64,000 nt of DNA from Mytilisepta virgata (GCA_028015205.1 CM051519.1:88805539-88869538), one strand, 5' to 3'; numbered from the stretch's first letter, positions 39,621 through 50,721 are shown. Translations and numbers: made by a program. Notes: a model not told the origin generated them from the letters alone.

Positions 39621-41204
39621 TATCCCCCCGCTTAGCGAAAGCGGGGGGATCATGTAATACCGTCCGTCCGTACGTACGTACGTACGTACGTCTGTAGTGG
39701 CAAGGCATATCTCTGAAACGGTAAAAGATAGAAACTTGAAATTTGGCATCATGGAAGAGTATATGACCCACTAGGGAATAGACCCCTTAAAATTGGAATT
39801 CGACCCCTTGGGGCCAAATTATGAGCGAAAAACGAATTTCGCGATATCCAATAAATGGAGATATCTCCAAAAGTGTTAAAGCTAGGATATTGGAACTTAT
39901 GTCACTACTTATATTGCCTTTCCCAAGTTGAAAGAGGGTATCAAAATTTTGGTCCCGCCCCTAGGGGCAATGCCCTAAGGAGTTAAAAAATGTCTAAAAA
40001 CGATTGTCCAAGAACTCCTCCTACACCGTAGAAGATAGAAACATGAAATTAGGTACACTAGTAACACTTGAAGAGTTGTCTGTGCCAAAGGTTTCGGAAT
40101 TTTGATTTTTGCCCGGGGGGTGGGGCTACACCCTAATATGTAAAATCTCAAAATATGGTAAGATCAGTTCATATCCCCACCCCTTAACCATTTATATTTT
40201 TATTCCACATTTAAAGACGAGTTACATGGTCACCCCCGGGGGTCAGCCCCACCCCCCTCATTTGGAAAATTACAAGATCTCTCAAAAACAGTTAAGATCC
40301 CCACCCCTAAACCATATATATTCTTAGTGGGCATGACAAGACAAGTTTAATGGTCATCCCCGGGGGTCGGCCCCACCCCCCTAATTTAGAAAATTACAAG
40401 TTATCTCTAAAACAGTTGAGATCCCCACCCCTAAACCATATATATTCTTAGTGGGCATGACAAGACCAGTTGAATGGTCATCCCCGGGGGGTCGGCCCCA
40501 CCCCCCTCATTTACAAAATTACAAGTTATCTCAAAAACAGTTGAGATCCCCACCCCTAAACCATATATATTCTTAGTGGGCATGACAAGACAAGTTTAAT
40601 GGTCATCCCCGGGGGTCGGCCCCACCCCCCTAATTTAGAAAATTACAAGTTATCTCTAAAACAGTTGAGATCCCCACCCCTAAACCATATATATTCTTAG
40701 TGGGCATGACAAGACCAGTTGAATGGTCATCCCCGGGGGGTCGGCCCCACCCCCCTCATTTACAAAATTACAAGTTATCTCAAAAACAGTTGAGATCCCC
40801 ACCCCTAAACCATATATATTCTTAGTGGGCATGACAAGACCAGTTGAATGGTCATCCCCGGGGGTCGGCCCCACCCCCCTCATTTACAAAATTACAAGTT
40901 ATCTCAAAAACAGTTGAGATCCCCACCCCTAAACAATATATATATTTAATGGACATGACAAGTTAAGACTTACATTCATTTGATGTAGGCCATTTCAATT
41001 TTATCCATCTTAAAACTTTTGCATTCGACTTTGTCCGAGCAGTAGAAGTCCAATTTCATATTTCTGTGTTGTTTCTTGATATCCAAAGATCAGTGTCAAA
41101 CTTTTTCTCTATTTATGCAATTTGAAATTATGAGGGGTTCAGACTTTGTGCATTCCGACTTTGCTGGGAGCGGGGGGATGTGCAATCTCCGATTGCTGTG
41201 TTTC
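39621..41204. mobile_element. 1.6-kb repeat element, copy A
   Basis: It starts with a hairpin (atccccccgcttagcgaaag and its inverse cgggggga), followed by a cgtccgtacgtacgtacgt tract. It ends gctgggagcggggggatgtg ... gattgctgtgtttca. The interior has about six copies of a ~120-bp unit (atccccacccctaaaccata ... atggtcatccccgggggtcg). Nearly identical to 42244-43885 in the same orientation. It is non-coding; open frames through the repeats are artefacts. Confidence 0.85.
40110..40935. repeat. ~120-bp GC-rich tandem units inside copy A
   Basis: The unit cycles through gtcggccccacccccc, aattacaagttatctc, agatccccacccctaaacca and tcttagtgggcatgacaaga. It is far more GC-rich than the surroundings. 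Confidence 0.9.
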
Positions 41205-41412
41205 ATTGTACATAATAAAAGGCTTGTAGGCAAAATATAGCCAGGCTACTGCAACTTATCATTACCAAAACAATTCTTCTATTGCTGAAAAATAGACATG
41301 GCCAGTCAACTGTCGCAGTAAATAGTACAGCATTTACCATCACATATATATTATGATACATATTTATTAAACGCTTAGTCAGGCAAGCTTTTTGGAAAGC
41401 TATTACTTGTAT

Positions 41413-41841
41413 ACAGTTAGAGAGAAAGAAAACCATCAAAGAAATTAAGGTGGAAAACAGCAGCATGGGAGGTATAACTGTGTCTACGGAATATATATTT
41501 GTGGGGGCACATGTTCTAGATCATCAAGGGCGTTCTGTCAGAATAATTAACTTACGTTTATACGGACCGTATACCTTGGTGATATAAACTGTGTACAAAG
41601 AGATGGTAAAGTAGTCTTTACTATATCTAATGTGACAAATTCTTGGGGTATTCAGACTGATGACAATGTTTACGTTATTTCTTTTGATAATTCAGCCTTT
41701 CATAGATTTCGGTCTGACGGAACAGTCATGGGTGTACTGAAGGACGATATCTTAAAAAGACATGTATCACTTTGCTTCAATCGGGAGTACACAAAACTGT
41801 ACCTTACTACTGGATCTCCAGTATCTTGTTTTAAACTCTAA
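41413..41841 (+). pseudogene. TRIM-like/NHL pseudogene, 3' portion
   Basis: Homology to the intact gene resumes at acagtt...gagagaaagaaaacc and continues to the C-terminus (KTIKEIKVENSS-like, WGIQTDDNVYVIS, RFRSDGTVMGVLKDD, PVSCFKL then TAA). Deletions and frame changes lie around 41480-41640. Together with 37009-37343 it is one decayed gene copy split by an insertion. Confidence 0.85.
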
Positions 41842-42243
41842 TATTACCCAAAGTATAATATCCTTAAGTTTTTCATCGATGTAATAAGATCTCTACTGAG
41901 AATGTATGTAATTTGTAAAGGATATTGAAATATTTTATTGACAATTCATATGTATTGGCGTCTGTGACGTTGGAACCAATACATCTATGTTTTACTACAT
42001 CCAGGTTTTACTACGGATGTAGACCGAAAGCGTTTGAAGCAGTTAGAATTTATTTTCTATTAGGGAAATTATTCTGGCAATTAATATTTGAAACATTCAA
42101 GCCTTTAGCCAGTTTCATCTCGTGTATTTTATCCTGAAATCAGACGTTTGTTGTTTTGAAATAGGGGATTTTTATTTTTCATACCTAAATGTAACCGCAC
42201 TTCAACCATTCCCTAGAACATTGACTCAAGTCGATTTCTTTGT

Positions 42244-43885
42244 TATCCCCCCGCTTAGCGAAAGCGGGGGGATCATGTAATACAGTCCGTCCGTACGTAC
42301 GTACGTACGTCTGTAGTGGCAAGGCATATCTTTGAAACGGTAAAAGATAGAAACTTGAAATTTGGCATCGTGGAAGAGTATATGACCCACTAGGGAATAG
42401 ACCCCTTAAAATTAGAATTCGACCCCTTGGGGCCAAATTATGAGCGAAAAACGAATTTCGCGATATCCAATAAATGGAGATATCTCCAAAAGTGTTAAAG
42501 CTAGGATATTGGAACTTATGTCACTACTTATATTGCCTTTCCCAAGTTGAAAGAGGGTATCAAAATTTTGGTCCCGCCCCTAGGGGCAATGCCCTAAGGA
42601 GTTAAAAAATGTCTAAAAACGATTGTCCAAGAACTCCTCCTACACCGTAGAAGATAGAAACATGAAATTAGGTACACTAGTAACACTTGAAGAGTTGTCT
42701 GTGCCAAAGGTTTCGGAATTTTGATTTTTGCCCGGGGGGTGGGGCTACACCCTAATATGTAAAATCTCAAAATATGGTAAGATCAGTTCATATCCCCACC
42801 CCTTAACCATATATATTTTTATTCCACATTTAAAGACGAGTTACATGGTCACCCCCGGGGGTCAGCCCCACCCCCTCATTTGGAAAATTACAAGATATCT
42901 CAAAAACAGTTAAGATCCCCACCCCTAAACCATATATATTCTTAGTGGGCATGACAAGACAAGTTTAATGGTCATCCCCGGGGGTCGGCCCCACCCCCCT
43001 AATTTAGAAAATTACAAGTTATCTCTAAAACAGTTGAGATCCCCACTCCTAAACCATATATATTCTTAGTGGGCATGACAAGACCAGTTGAATGGTCATC
43101 CCCGGGGGGTCGGCCCCACCCCCTCATTTACAAAATTACAAGTTACCTCAAAAACAGTTGAGATCCCCACCCCTAAACCATATATATTCTTAGTGGGCAT
43201 GACAAGACCAGTTGAATGGTCATCCCCGGGGGTCGGCCCCACCCCCCTCATTTACAAAATTACAAGTTATCTCAAAAACAGTTGAGATCCCCACCCCTAA
43301 ACCATATATATTCTTAGTGGGCATGACAAGACCAGTTTAATGGTCATCCCGGGGGTCGGCCCTACCCCACTTATTTAGAAAATTACAAGTTATCTCTAAA
43401 TGAGATGCCCAACCCTTAACCATAGCTACTTGTATTCGTTATTAAAAGATCAGTTCAGATATTTTAAAATGTTTAATATTGGTGTTGTGTATTTTGTGAA
43501 ATCTATAGTAAACATTTATATTTTTTCCAGCTCTTTTCTTCAGGAACCAAAATGATACCAATAAATTGGAAGCAAGTTTTCTCACAAACATTTTAGATCC
43601 CCACCCCTAAACAATATATATATTTAATGGACATGACAAGTTAAGACTTACATTCATTTGATGTAGGCCATTTCAATTTTATCCATCTTAAAACTTTTGC
43701 ATTCGACTTTGTCCGAGCAGTAGAAGTCCAATTTCATATTTCTGTGTTGTTTCTTGATATCCAAAGATCAGTGTCAAACTTTTTCTCTATTTATGCAATT
43801 TGAAATTATGAGGGGTTCAGACTTTGTGCATTCCGACTTTGCTGGGAGCGGGGGGATGTGCAATCTCCGATTGCTGCGTTTCATT
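42244..43885. mobile_element. 1.6-kb repeat element, copy B
   Basis: Same start hairpin, acgtacgt tract, internal ~120-bp units and end as copy A at 39621, with very few substitutions in the alignable parts. Copy B has an extra segment around 43420-43590 that interrupts the internal repeats. Recent insertion or tandem duplication is likely. Confidence 0.85.
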
Positions 43886-44094
43886 TAAAATAAAATGATA
43901 TACCTAAATACCTTACTTACAGTGCTCAATTCTGAATTAATCTGTACGCTCGTGACCAAAACTCTGGAAATATATAATAGCCACACAATGTGAGCCATAC
44001 AACCAATCGAGCTGATACGGTTAGACAAGTCCAAGTAAGTTCTACTTTACCCGTGGGAGTTAAAGGAGGACAAATATACCTATGGAGCAAATCA

Positions 44095-47040
44095 AATTAG
44101 AGGCTCACAAGAATCTGTATTGCTCACCTGGACTATGTCCATCAGGACTTGCAGCCTGGAACATTGCTGCCAAGTTTCAATTGGCTCAATGGTTACAAAC
44201 AAGATGATATTTCAGTGAACTTTCCCATCAGGTCCTATGTTAAACTAAGTTCCGCTCTGGCAGCCATCTTGGGTGGTGGACAGGGTCATCAGATATAATT
44301 CCGAAAGAGGACCATTGCTGCCAAGTTTTGTTCCAATTGGCCAAGTGGTTTCAGACACGAAGTTCTTTAATTAAATTTCTCATAAGGTCCTATGTTAAAC
44401 TTTGTTCGGCTCTGGTGGCCACCTTGAGTGACGGGCGGGGTCATATGGTATAATTCTTAAAGATGATCATCTAAGGACCATTACTGCCAAGCTTTGTTCC
44501 AATTGGCCAAGTGGTTTCAGACAAGATATTTAAGTAAATTCCCCATAAGGTCCTATGTTAAACTATGGTTGGCTCTGGTGGCCATCTTGGATAGTGGACA
44601 GGGTCATCGGATATAATTCTGAAAGAGAACCAACTAAGGACAATTGCTGCCAAGTTTTGTTCCAATTGGCCAAGTGGTTTCAAACAAGAAGATTTTTAAG
44701 CAAGTTTCCCATAAGGTCCTATGTTAAACTATGCTCGGCTTTGGCGGCCATCCTGGATGACGGGTCAGGTCATCAGATATATTTCTGAAAGAGAACCACC
44801 TAAGGACCATTGCTTCCAAGTTTTGTTCCAATTGGCCAAGTGGTTTCAGACAAGATATTTAAGTAAATTCCCCATAAGGTCCTATGTTAAACTATGGTTG
44901 GCTCTGGTGGCCATCTTGGATAGTGGACAGGGTCATCGGATATAATTCTGAAAGAGAACCAACTAAGGACAATTGCTGCCAAGTTTTGTTCCAATTGGCC
45001 AAGTGGTTTCAAACAAGAAGATTTTTAAGCAAGTTTCCCATAAGGTCCTATGTTAAACTATGCTCGGCTTTGGCGGCCATCCTGGATGACGGGTCAGGTC
45101 ATCAGATATATTTCTGAAAGAAAACCACCTAAGGACCATTGCTTCCAAGTTTTGTTCCAATTGGCAAAGTGGTTTCAAACAAGTAAATTTCCCATAGGGT
45201 CCTATGTAAAAAAAAGGACAAATATACTTAAGGAGCAATAAAAAAAACGTAATCCATTGGACAGACAAACCCGGGAAGACAAATGAACAACCACAAGCAC
45301 AACAAATAAACACAGAAAACTAAAAAACAATGAACAACACGAACTCCTATAAAAACCAGGAGTGAACCCAGGTGCGCCGGAAGGGTAAGCTGTTTCTGCT
45401 CCGTATACGACACCCGTCGTGAAGTTCAACAAAGTCAATCTGGGGGAAGTCACAAATCGGTGGAGGCACATGAAAGGTTTCGACAGTGGAAACAGGTCCA
45501 ACACCATCTTAGATATTGGAACACTATAATGGTCAATCAATTCGTGATGACGACCGTAAAATTTCCTAAGTGATAACATCAACTTATCCCTGATAAAACC
45601 CTGGTTAGGAAGCTTTTGTGACAGCAATAATCCTCTTTGTCGAAAGTCAAGGTAACTCACGCATGCCCTTGAAAATAGGATAAGCTGAGAAACGTAGACG
45701 CCATATGCAGGCAATGCTGGTATATTGCAACTCAAGAAGGGAAAATTAACAATAGGAAAGTTGAAGTCATCACGTTTGTCATAAAGTTTTGCCTTCAAAC
45801 GTCCCTCATAGTTTATTTCAAGAAACAAATCCAAATATGAAGCGGACTTTGGTGTATCTGTAGTATCCTCAATTTTAAGCTCACTGGGATAGATAAGATG
45901 TAGAAAGTTCTTGGAATTTAACGACAACACATCATCTATATAACGAAAATTGAAATTAAAGGATTGGGCTAGTTTCTTTTTGTTTTCACGTAGTAACCCT
46001 TGAATGAAGTCCGCTTCGTATTATCGTATTAGTACAGAAACAGATCGGCGAAGAGAGGAGTACAGTTGGTTCCCATTGGAATGCGATTATTTTTGAAAAA
46101 TTAGACCGCCAAATTCAACGAATATGTTGTCTATGAGAAAATCTAACATGTTTATAATTTCATCTTCAGAATACTTTTTGTCAGAATCAGAGTGGTTCTT
46201 CACGAAATAAGCCTTTTCTCTGCCTAGAACAAGAAATTTATACCTGCGTGTCCCATTTTTCTTGAAAAAACATTGATGAACTAGTTGCTTTAAGCGATCT
46301 TTTAATTGAGAATATGGTATGGTAGTGTAGAGTGTAGAGAATTCGAATGTTTTTATGCTGTTGCATGTAGCCAAAGAATTTGATTTTAGATATTGAATCC
46401 ACATCTGATTGACGCCACTGGTGGAATATGGTGTTTCACAGTAATTCTGAAGGCCCTCTTTAATACATGTCAATATGAATGTTGAAATCTTTGAAAGAGG
46501 TTATGTAGAGCAATTAGCTGATCCAGCAGTGTACCTTTGTTTAAACGGATTCTTATGTAGTTTAGGAATCCAATAAAGAGCATGAAGGTCAATTTCTTCA
46601 CCCTTTGTAGAAATGCCAAAGGAATGAAGAACGGTCTTGTGGTTATCAAAGTTATTAAACTATGTTCGGCTCTGGTGGCCATCTAGGGTGACGATCGGGG
46701 TCATAGGATATAACTCTTAAAAATGATCACGTAAGGACCATTTTTTGCTGCCAAGTTTTGTTCCAATTGGCTAAGTGGATTCAGACAAGAAGATCTTTAA
46801 GTAAATTTTCCAAAGGGTCCTATGTTCAACCAAGTTCAACTATGGTGGCCATCTTGGATGACCAGCGGGGTCATCGGAAACAATTCTGAAAGAGGACCAG
46901 CTAAGGACCATTGCTGTCTAGTTTTGTTCAAATTGGCCCAGTGGTTTCAGAGGAGAAGATCTTTAAAGGAAAATTTACGATGACGGACGACGGACGCCAT
47001 TGTATGACAATAGCTTACATGGCCATTTGGGCCACGTTAG
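44095..47040. mobile_element. GAGGCTCAC... repeat copy, interrupted by an RT insertion
   Basis: It starts agaggctcacaagaatctgt (44098) and consists of ~165-bp units (ggctctggtggccatcttgg ... ttccaattggccaagtggtt). Two-unit blocks are duplicated exactly 329 bp apart (44555/44884, 44721/45050). The series is broken at about 45208 inside tcctatgt and resumes at about 46654 with taaactatgttcggctctgg. The end is the gacggacgacggacgcc tract and ggccacgttagcgaaaa (about 47038). The frames reported across the units are not genes. Confidence 0.8.
45209..46653 (-). pseudogene. Penelope-like reverse transcriptase insertion, broken
   Basis: On the minus strand the pieces read in order: FEFSTLYTTIPYSQL, then IPMGTNCTPLFADLFLY, then RYIDDVLSLNS, then SASYLDLFLEINYEG, LYDKRDDFNFPIVNFPFL and GVYVSQLILFSRACVSYL. 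YIDD is the RT catalytic motif and the spacing fits an invertebrate RT family close to Penelope-like elements. A stop and frameshift lie between IPMG and YIDD (about 46020), and the N-terminal part is in another frame (46087-46473). The 5' half and any GIY-YIG endonuclease are missing. It sits inside the 44.1-47.0 kb repeat. Confidence 0.7.
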
Positions 47041-47335
47041 CGAAAAACGTAATCTATTAGACAGACAAACCCGGAAAGACGAACAACCACAAGTACAAAA
47101 AATAAACACCGAAAACTAAAAAACAACGAACAACACGAACTCCTATAAAAACCAGGAGTGAACCCTGATGCTCCTGAGGGGTAAGAAGTTTCTGCTACGT
47201 ATATAGCACCTCTCGTGAAGTTCAACAAAACCAATCCGGTGGAAGTCACAAATCAGTGGAGGTTCAAATGAAATGTTACGCCAGTTACGCAGTAATCCTC
47301 TGTCGAAAGTCAGGGTAACTCACTCATGCCATTAA
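47037..47335 (-). pseudogene. Second, shorter fragment of the same RT element
   Basis: Matches 45241-45480 (SGASGFTPGFYRSSCCSLFF in both) and then jumps to the cctctgtcgaaagtcagggtaac segment found at 45635 in the longer copy, so it is an internally deleted relic in the same orientation. It starts where the upstream repeat element ends. Confidence 0.7.
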
Positions 47336-47569
47336 AACCTTCTTTTAACACAAGTTAAAAAAAATTATGAGCCACAAATTTCACAGTTATCTGGATATCG
47401 TGTCAAGCCGAAGCAATGAATACTGTGGGGGTTATAAACTTTATATAATTAAGTGTACATGTTCCAGCAGCGGTAGTAAAATAAGCTTGAATACCTAAAT
47501 TCCTTACGTACTATGCCCATTTCTAGCTTACCTTTCGTCAATTTTATTTTGATAATAATTTTTGATTGA

Positions 47570-47702
47570 TTTATTGAGATTTTACATCATTGGGTTTATC
47601 GGTTGGAGAAGACGGAGAACCAGGAGAGAAACTGGGAAGATCGGAATCGAACACACCTCGCCATGAACTCACGATCCCTAGACCACTTGCCAACGCTGAC
47701 AA
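47570..47702 (-). mobile_element. Diverged tRNA-SINE remnant
   Basis: The reverse strand shows a B-box-like gttcgattcc and a degenerate match to the V-SINE central domain (ctccgtcttctccaaccgat). The A-box end is lost at the Polinton target site. Confidence 0.4.
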
Positions 47703-47710
47703 TAATTTTT

Positions 47711-47716
47711 GTCAGT
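47711..47716. repeat. 6-bp target-site duplication of the Polinton, left
   Basis: GTCAGT, repeated at 58362-58367. Six-base duplications are the established hallmark of Polinton integrases. Confidence 0.85.
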
Positions 47717-48100
47717 AGTAGTATATGGGCACAGTTCAAGTCGCATTTGTGGTGGTGGTGGTGGATCCGGAAGTGACGTCACCAGAACCGGAAATGACGT
47801 CACTGGCAGTTTGTGACGTAACCTGAACCGGAAGTACACGGAAGTGATTTGCGCATGTGTAGGCGGAACCAGAAGTAACGGAAGTGATTTGCGCGCATGC
47901 GCAACCAGAAGTAGTGGATTTTCGCGCCATTTTCCCATATTTTGTGTACGGAAGTGACGCAAGTCACGTGCCGGGACCGGGACAGGTCGTCTGCGCATGT
48001 TCAAGTGATGGGTTTTCTCCATTGACGGAAGTCCAAAGGGAGCTCCTCCAAGAGGAGATAGTTCAAAACTTCAGTGCAATGGGGAGATAACTTTCCAGGA
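47717..48100. repeat. Left terminal inverted repeat with dense regulatory motifs
   Basis: Starts agtagtatatgggcacagtt. It contains ETS-like ccggaagt (47767-47774), CRE tgacgtca (47774-47781, 47795-47802), an NRF1-like gcgcatgcgca (47893-47903), E2F-like ttttcgcgcc (47919-47928) and E-box cacgtg (47965-47970). The same set recurs in the right repeat. It plays the structural role of an origin-bearing end in protein-primed elements; promoter activity is inference. Confidence 0.8.
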
Positions 48101-48201
48101 TTTTTCTCCTCCATTAATACAAGGGGAGAGAAAAAAAAGCTGATCTGCATTTAAACAAGGCTGTCAACTGTCAACATTCGAAGCAAACCATTATGATGGC
48201 T

Positions 48202-48651
48202 TTAAATGCAGGCTGCATTAACGATATCGTCCAAGGTATATTGGAGTTGTATCAGTGGGAAATACACTTCCATCCTCCCGCCAGTCAAGGTGATTCCCTC
48301 CTTTTCAACCTTCAGGTGTAAGTTGCCTCCTAGATGAAAGCTGGACTCTTCCGGGAAACAGATTTCCGTGTCCTCTTTGTCGGGATCGGTCAAGACTCCG
48401 AGCAGATCGTCCCTCCTATTCACCATCAAGGCGTGACAAAAACCGTTAAATGCATCGGGATCCCTTCTAGGTAGTAATTGCAGTAAGGCACGGGTACGCA
48501 TCTTCCTGGTTGGTTGATGAGAAATGAATTCTCTTTGGTCCTCGTCCACTATGCCTTGTTGTACCAATACAACGACTACTTCGTCTACCGGGGTTTCGTT
48601 CACCAAAAGAACGTAATTCTTGAGCAAGGCTTGTCTATGCTGTGGTTGCAT
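48202..48651 (-). CDS. CARD-domain protein of the Polinton, left copy (C-terminally truncated)
   Basis: 149 residues from the ATG at 48651, which follows a TATA-type promoter. Residues about 1-88 look like a caspase-recruitment domain: an amphipathic start (MQPQHRQALLKN), then a mid-domain VDEVVVVLVQQGIVDEDQRE, then TRALLQLLPRR and DAFNGFCHAL, the helix 4-5 signature shared with CARDs such as RAIDD. A PC4-like strand region (SSFHLGGNLHLKVE) follows, then an abrupt NAACI tail. The tail arises because 360 bp present in the right arm (57357-57716) are deleted here, so the second PC4-like domain is lost. The CARD itself is open. Death-fold proteins bind other CARDs, so modulation of apoptosis or innate signalling is a plausible role, but this is inference. 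Confidence 0.7.
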   Translation of the reverse strand: MQPQHRQALLKNYVLLVNETPVDEVVVVLVQQGIVDEDQREFISHQPTRKMRTRALLQLLPRRDPDAFNGFCHALMVNRRDDLLGVLTDPDKEDTEICFPEESSFHLGGNLHLKVEKEGITLTGGRMEVYFPLIQLQYTLDDIVNAACI

Positions 48652-48689
48652 CTTTACCGTTCGAAGAAGTAAGACAAAGTGAAAGGTTT

Positions 48690-48812
48690 TGCACTGTATA
48701 TATGTGCAGAACGCGGACGTGATAGAAAGCACCCAAGGTTTCCACCAATCAGAGATCCAAGAGAGCTCGTGTTGCAACATGTCTGCATGACGTCATGAAA
48801 CATGGCGGCGCC
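48690..48812 (-). promoter_or_regulatory. TATA/CCAAT/CRE/YY1-like promoter of the left CARD gene
   Basis: Reading toward the gene: YY1-like aaacatggcggc (about 48797-48808), CRE tgacgtca (48788-48795), CCAAT box (48745-48749) and TATA stretch (48695-48702) about 45 bases before the ATG. All four are conserved in order and spacing in the right arm. Confidence 0.65.
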
Positions 48813-48964
48813 CACGGTTTGTGTCGGGAACGCCGCTCTGTGAGAGAGCACACGGTGGGTCACTCTGCATTTATCCAGGCTTGTGACTGGCTATCATAAG
48901 ATTTTTTTTCTTCTTTTTTTCATTTTTTTTCTTTTTTTATTTTCTTTTTTCTTTTTTTCTTTTT

Positions 48965-49393
48965 TCAAATTTTTTTAACGAGTCGTAACACGAATCTATT
49001 CACAGTGTCCGTGGCCTCTTTTGGATTCTCCAATAGTCTAGTGATATCCGTCATGACATAAAAAATGCGGTGCTGGCCGCACAATGTTGAACCTTCTTCT
49101 TGTACCCTGACGGTGTTGTATGTCCACATTCGACAATGTCGATTCATGAAGTTAAGGTAAGCGATCGAGTAAGGTGGTATGCCGGTAGGATCGTAGTATT
49201 CTCCCATGGAATTGGCATCGATGTATATAGCTATCCAATGTTTTCCCTCTCGACTATCAGGATCCGTGTTCCCCACCAAGGCCGAAGGCACGTTCATGTG
49301 TCTGGGTAATCTATTTCTGGCGTAGACTCCTTTAAACACCGATCTGGTCCCAGGATGATTGTTTAAGACGCCTTCGATCTCTAAAGTGTTCAT
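48965..49393 (-). CDS. Adenain-like cysteine protease, left copy
   Basis: 142 residues. It resembles the adenovirus-type maturation protease (C5/Ulp1 fold) found in all Polintons, which cleaves capsid precursors during virion maturation. The likely catalytic His is in GKHWIAIYI, the Asp in EYYDPTG, the Gln seven residues before the Cys, and the Cys in STLCGQH, all present. An in-frame loss of 8 residues after CGQHRIFY, compared with the right copy, removes part of the helix behind the nucleophile and probably inactivates it. Its start ATG overlaps the capsid stop (TGATG), as in the other arm. Confidence 0.8.
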   Translation of the reverse strand: MNTLEIEGVLNNHPGTRSVFKGVYARNRLPRHMNVPSALVGNTDPDSREGKHWIAIYIDANSMGEYYDPTGIPPYSIAYLNFMNRHCRMWTYNTVRVQEEGSTLCGQHRIFYVMTDITRLLENPKEATDTVNRFVLRLVKKI

Positions 49394-50677
49394 CAGGCAT
49401 TATAATCAAACAGGACTTGTCTATTTCTGTCTATTTCGATGACGTTGTCGAACTCTGCATACAAAACCACGTTGATGGTAGCAAGAAATGCTTCGGCAAA
49501 ATGAATTTCTAAACGTAAGTTGCCTTGTTTTATGAGTTGAAAGGTACCCACTTCAGACATATCGGGAGTCAAATCGAAGCCAAACAAGATGTAGACTTTA
49601 GAGAAATCTTCTCTGGAAATGGCGTTTCCTTCGTCTTGAAACATCTCTCCGCTGCTGGTATAGAGTCCCATGTAACTTCGAATGTATCCTTCCCGGATGA
49701 AATCCGGCTGCAAGGGTTTGCTGGGTATCTGTTTTCCGTCCACGTTGAGCGCGACAAAGTTTATCTTGAAGTGTTTAAAGTTAAACGGGTTTTTCGTGAT
49801 GTTTCCGTTCAAAGCATCGCTTTCTACACATCCTATGACCAATCGCTTGGGTATCTGTCCCAGGAACATGTTGTCTTGGACGTAATTCGTGTTTCCTCTA
49901 GGTATGTCCACTTTGACTTCCACTCGTCGTATGGGGTATTTGCTGCTCGTTTTTTTTCAAAGCCTTGATGTGGGCCATGCGAATGGCTGGGCTCAACTGC
50001 ACCTTTCTGACGAAAAGACCTAAATCTCTAATCTTAACCTTGAAAGCATTGGCATGTCCCATCAAAGCAAAGACGTCTCTGCTCCTCCTCAGTTTGATTT
50101 TCAGTTCAACTTGATTTAATAAGTATTTATCTTGACAAAACAAGTCTACGTGAAGTTTTCCCATCATCTGGACTTTTCTGCTTTCGGCAATCAATGCCTT
50201 TCTATTGGAGAATCCCACGTTGTCGGCGGTTCTAACCTCTAGGTGTTCGAGTGTGTTTTTGTACCACATGACTCCGGTCAATTGAGATTCTTTGGCACCG
50301 GGTTCGTAGCTGAGCAAAGTTTCTATATATGCCCGATACGGGTAAACACTCGTGGGAGGGGACACCAATTTCTCGTTGAGACTCACACTGACATCGCTAA
50401 AGAGCGAATGCATCCATACATTCACGGGTCCCACGTCCGAATCTTTGACCAAATTGCTTCCGTCCGCTTTCACGATCTGTGCCTCTACGAATAGATACGT
50501 GTTGGCCAAGTCGATGTAGTCTTCTCCGGCCCCGCTTACGACGAATTCGTAAGGTCCTTGGTCCGTCAGAGCCGATGTCACACCTTTCTGTTCCCAATAT
50601 CCGTGTTCTACACTGGTCTGGGTGGGTGGCACCCCAAACAAGTCCAATTCCGATTTAGTGCATTCACACGTGTGCAA
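49393..50677 (-). pseudogene. Polinton major capsid protein, left copy, one frameshift
   Basis: Double-jelly-roll-type major capsid protein of Polintons, recognised from the N-terminal LFGVPPTQTSVEHGYWEQKG, then GAGEDYIDLANTYLFVEAQI and a C-terminal half beginning near VPRGNTNY / MFLGQ. The upstream frame covers 49898-50677 and the downstream frame 49393-49923. They are separated by a +1 shift in an eight-base homopolymer at about 49950 (seven bases at the equivalent place on the right). Otherwise this is the better-preserved capsid copy. Neither copy has a clear ATG at the expected place; the listed start is the frame limit. The gene sits between the pX-like and protease genes, the usual morphogenesis block. 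Confidence 0.85.
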
Positions 50678-50721
50678 ATTTACGAGTGATATTATCCAGA
50701 AACGTCTTTCGATGTGGTCCG

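Noticed and set aside
40109..43285. Frames rich in GGQPHP / VGPTP motifs
   Set aside because: Read-through of ~120-bp GC-rich tandem units in copies A and B.
44555..45241. Series of ~77-codon frames with near-identical products
   Set aside because: They are the 165/329-bp repeat units read through, not genes.
45202..45930. 242-codon minus-strand frame as an intact gene
   Set aside because: It is the C-terminal part of a broken RT; the catalytic upstream part is in other frames, and the last ~80 codons run into non-coding repeat.
47678..48090. 114-codon and 68-codon frames in the Polinton terminal repeats
   Set aside because: They run through CpG-rich motif repeats, differ between arms and lack a conserved product.
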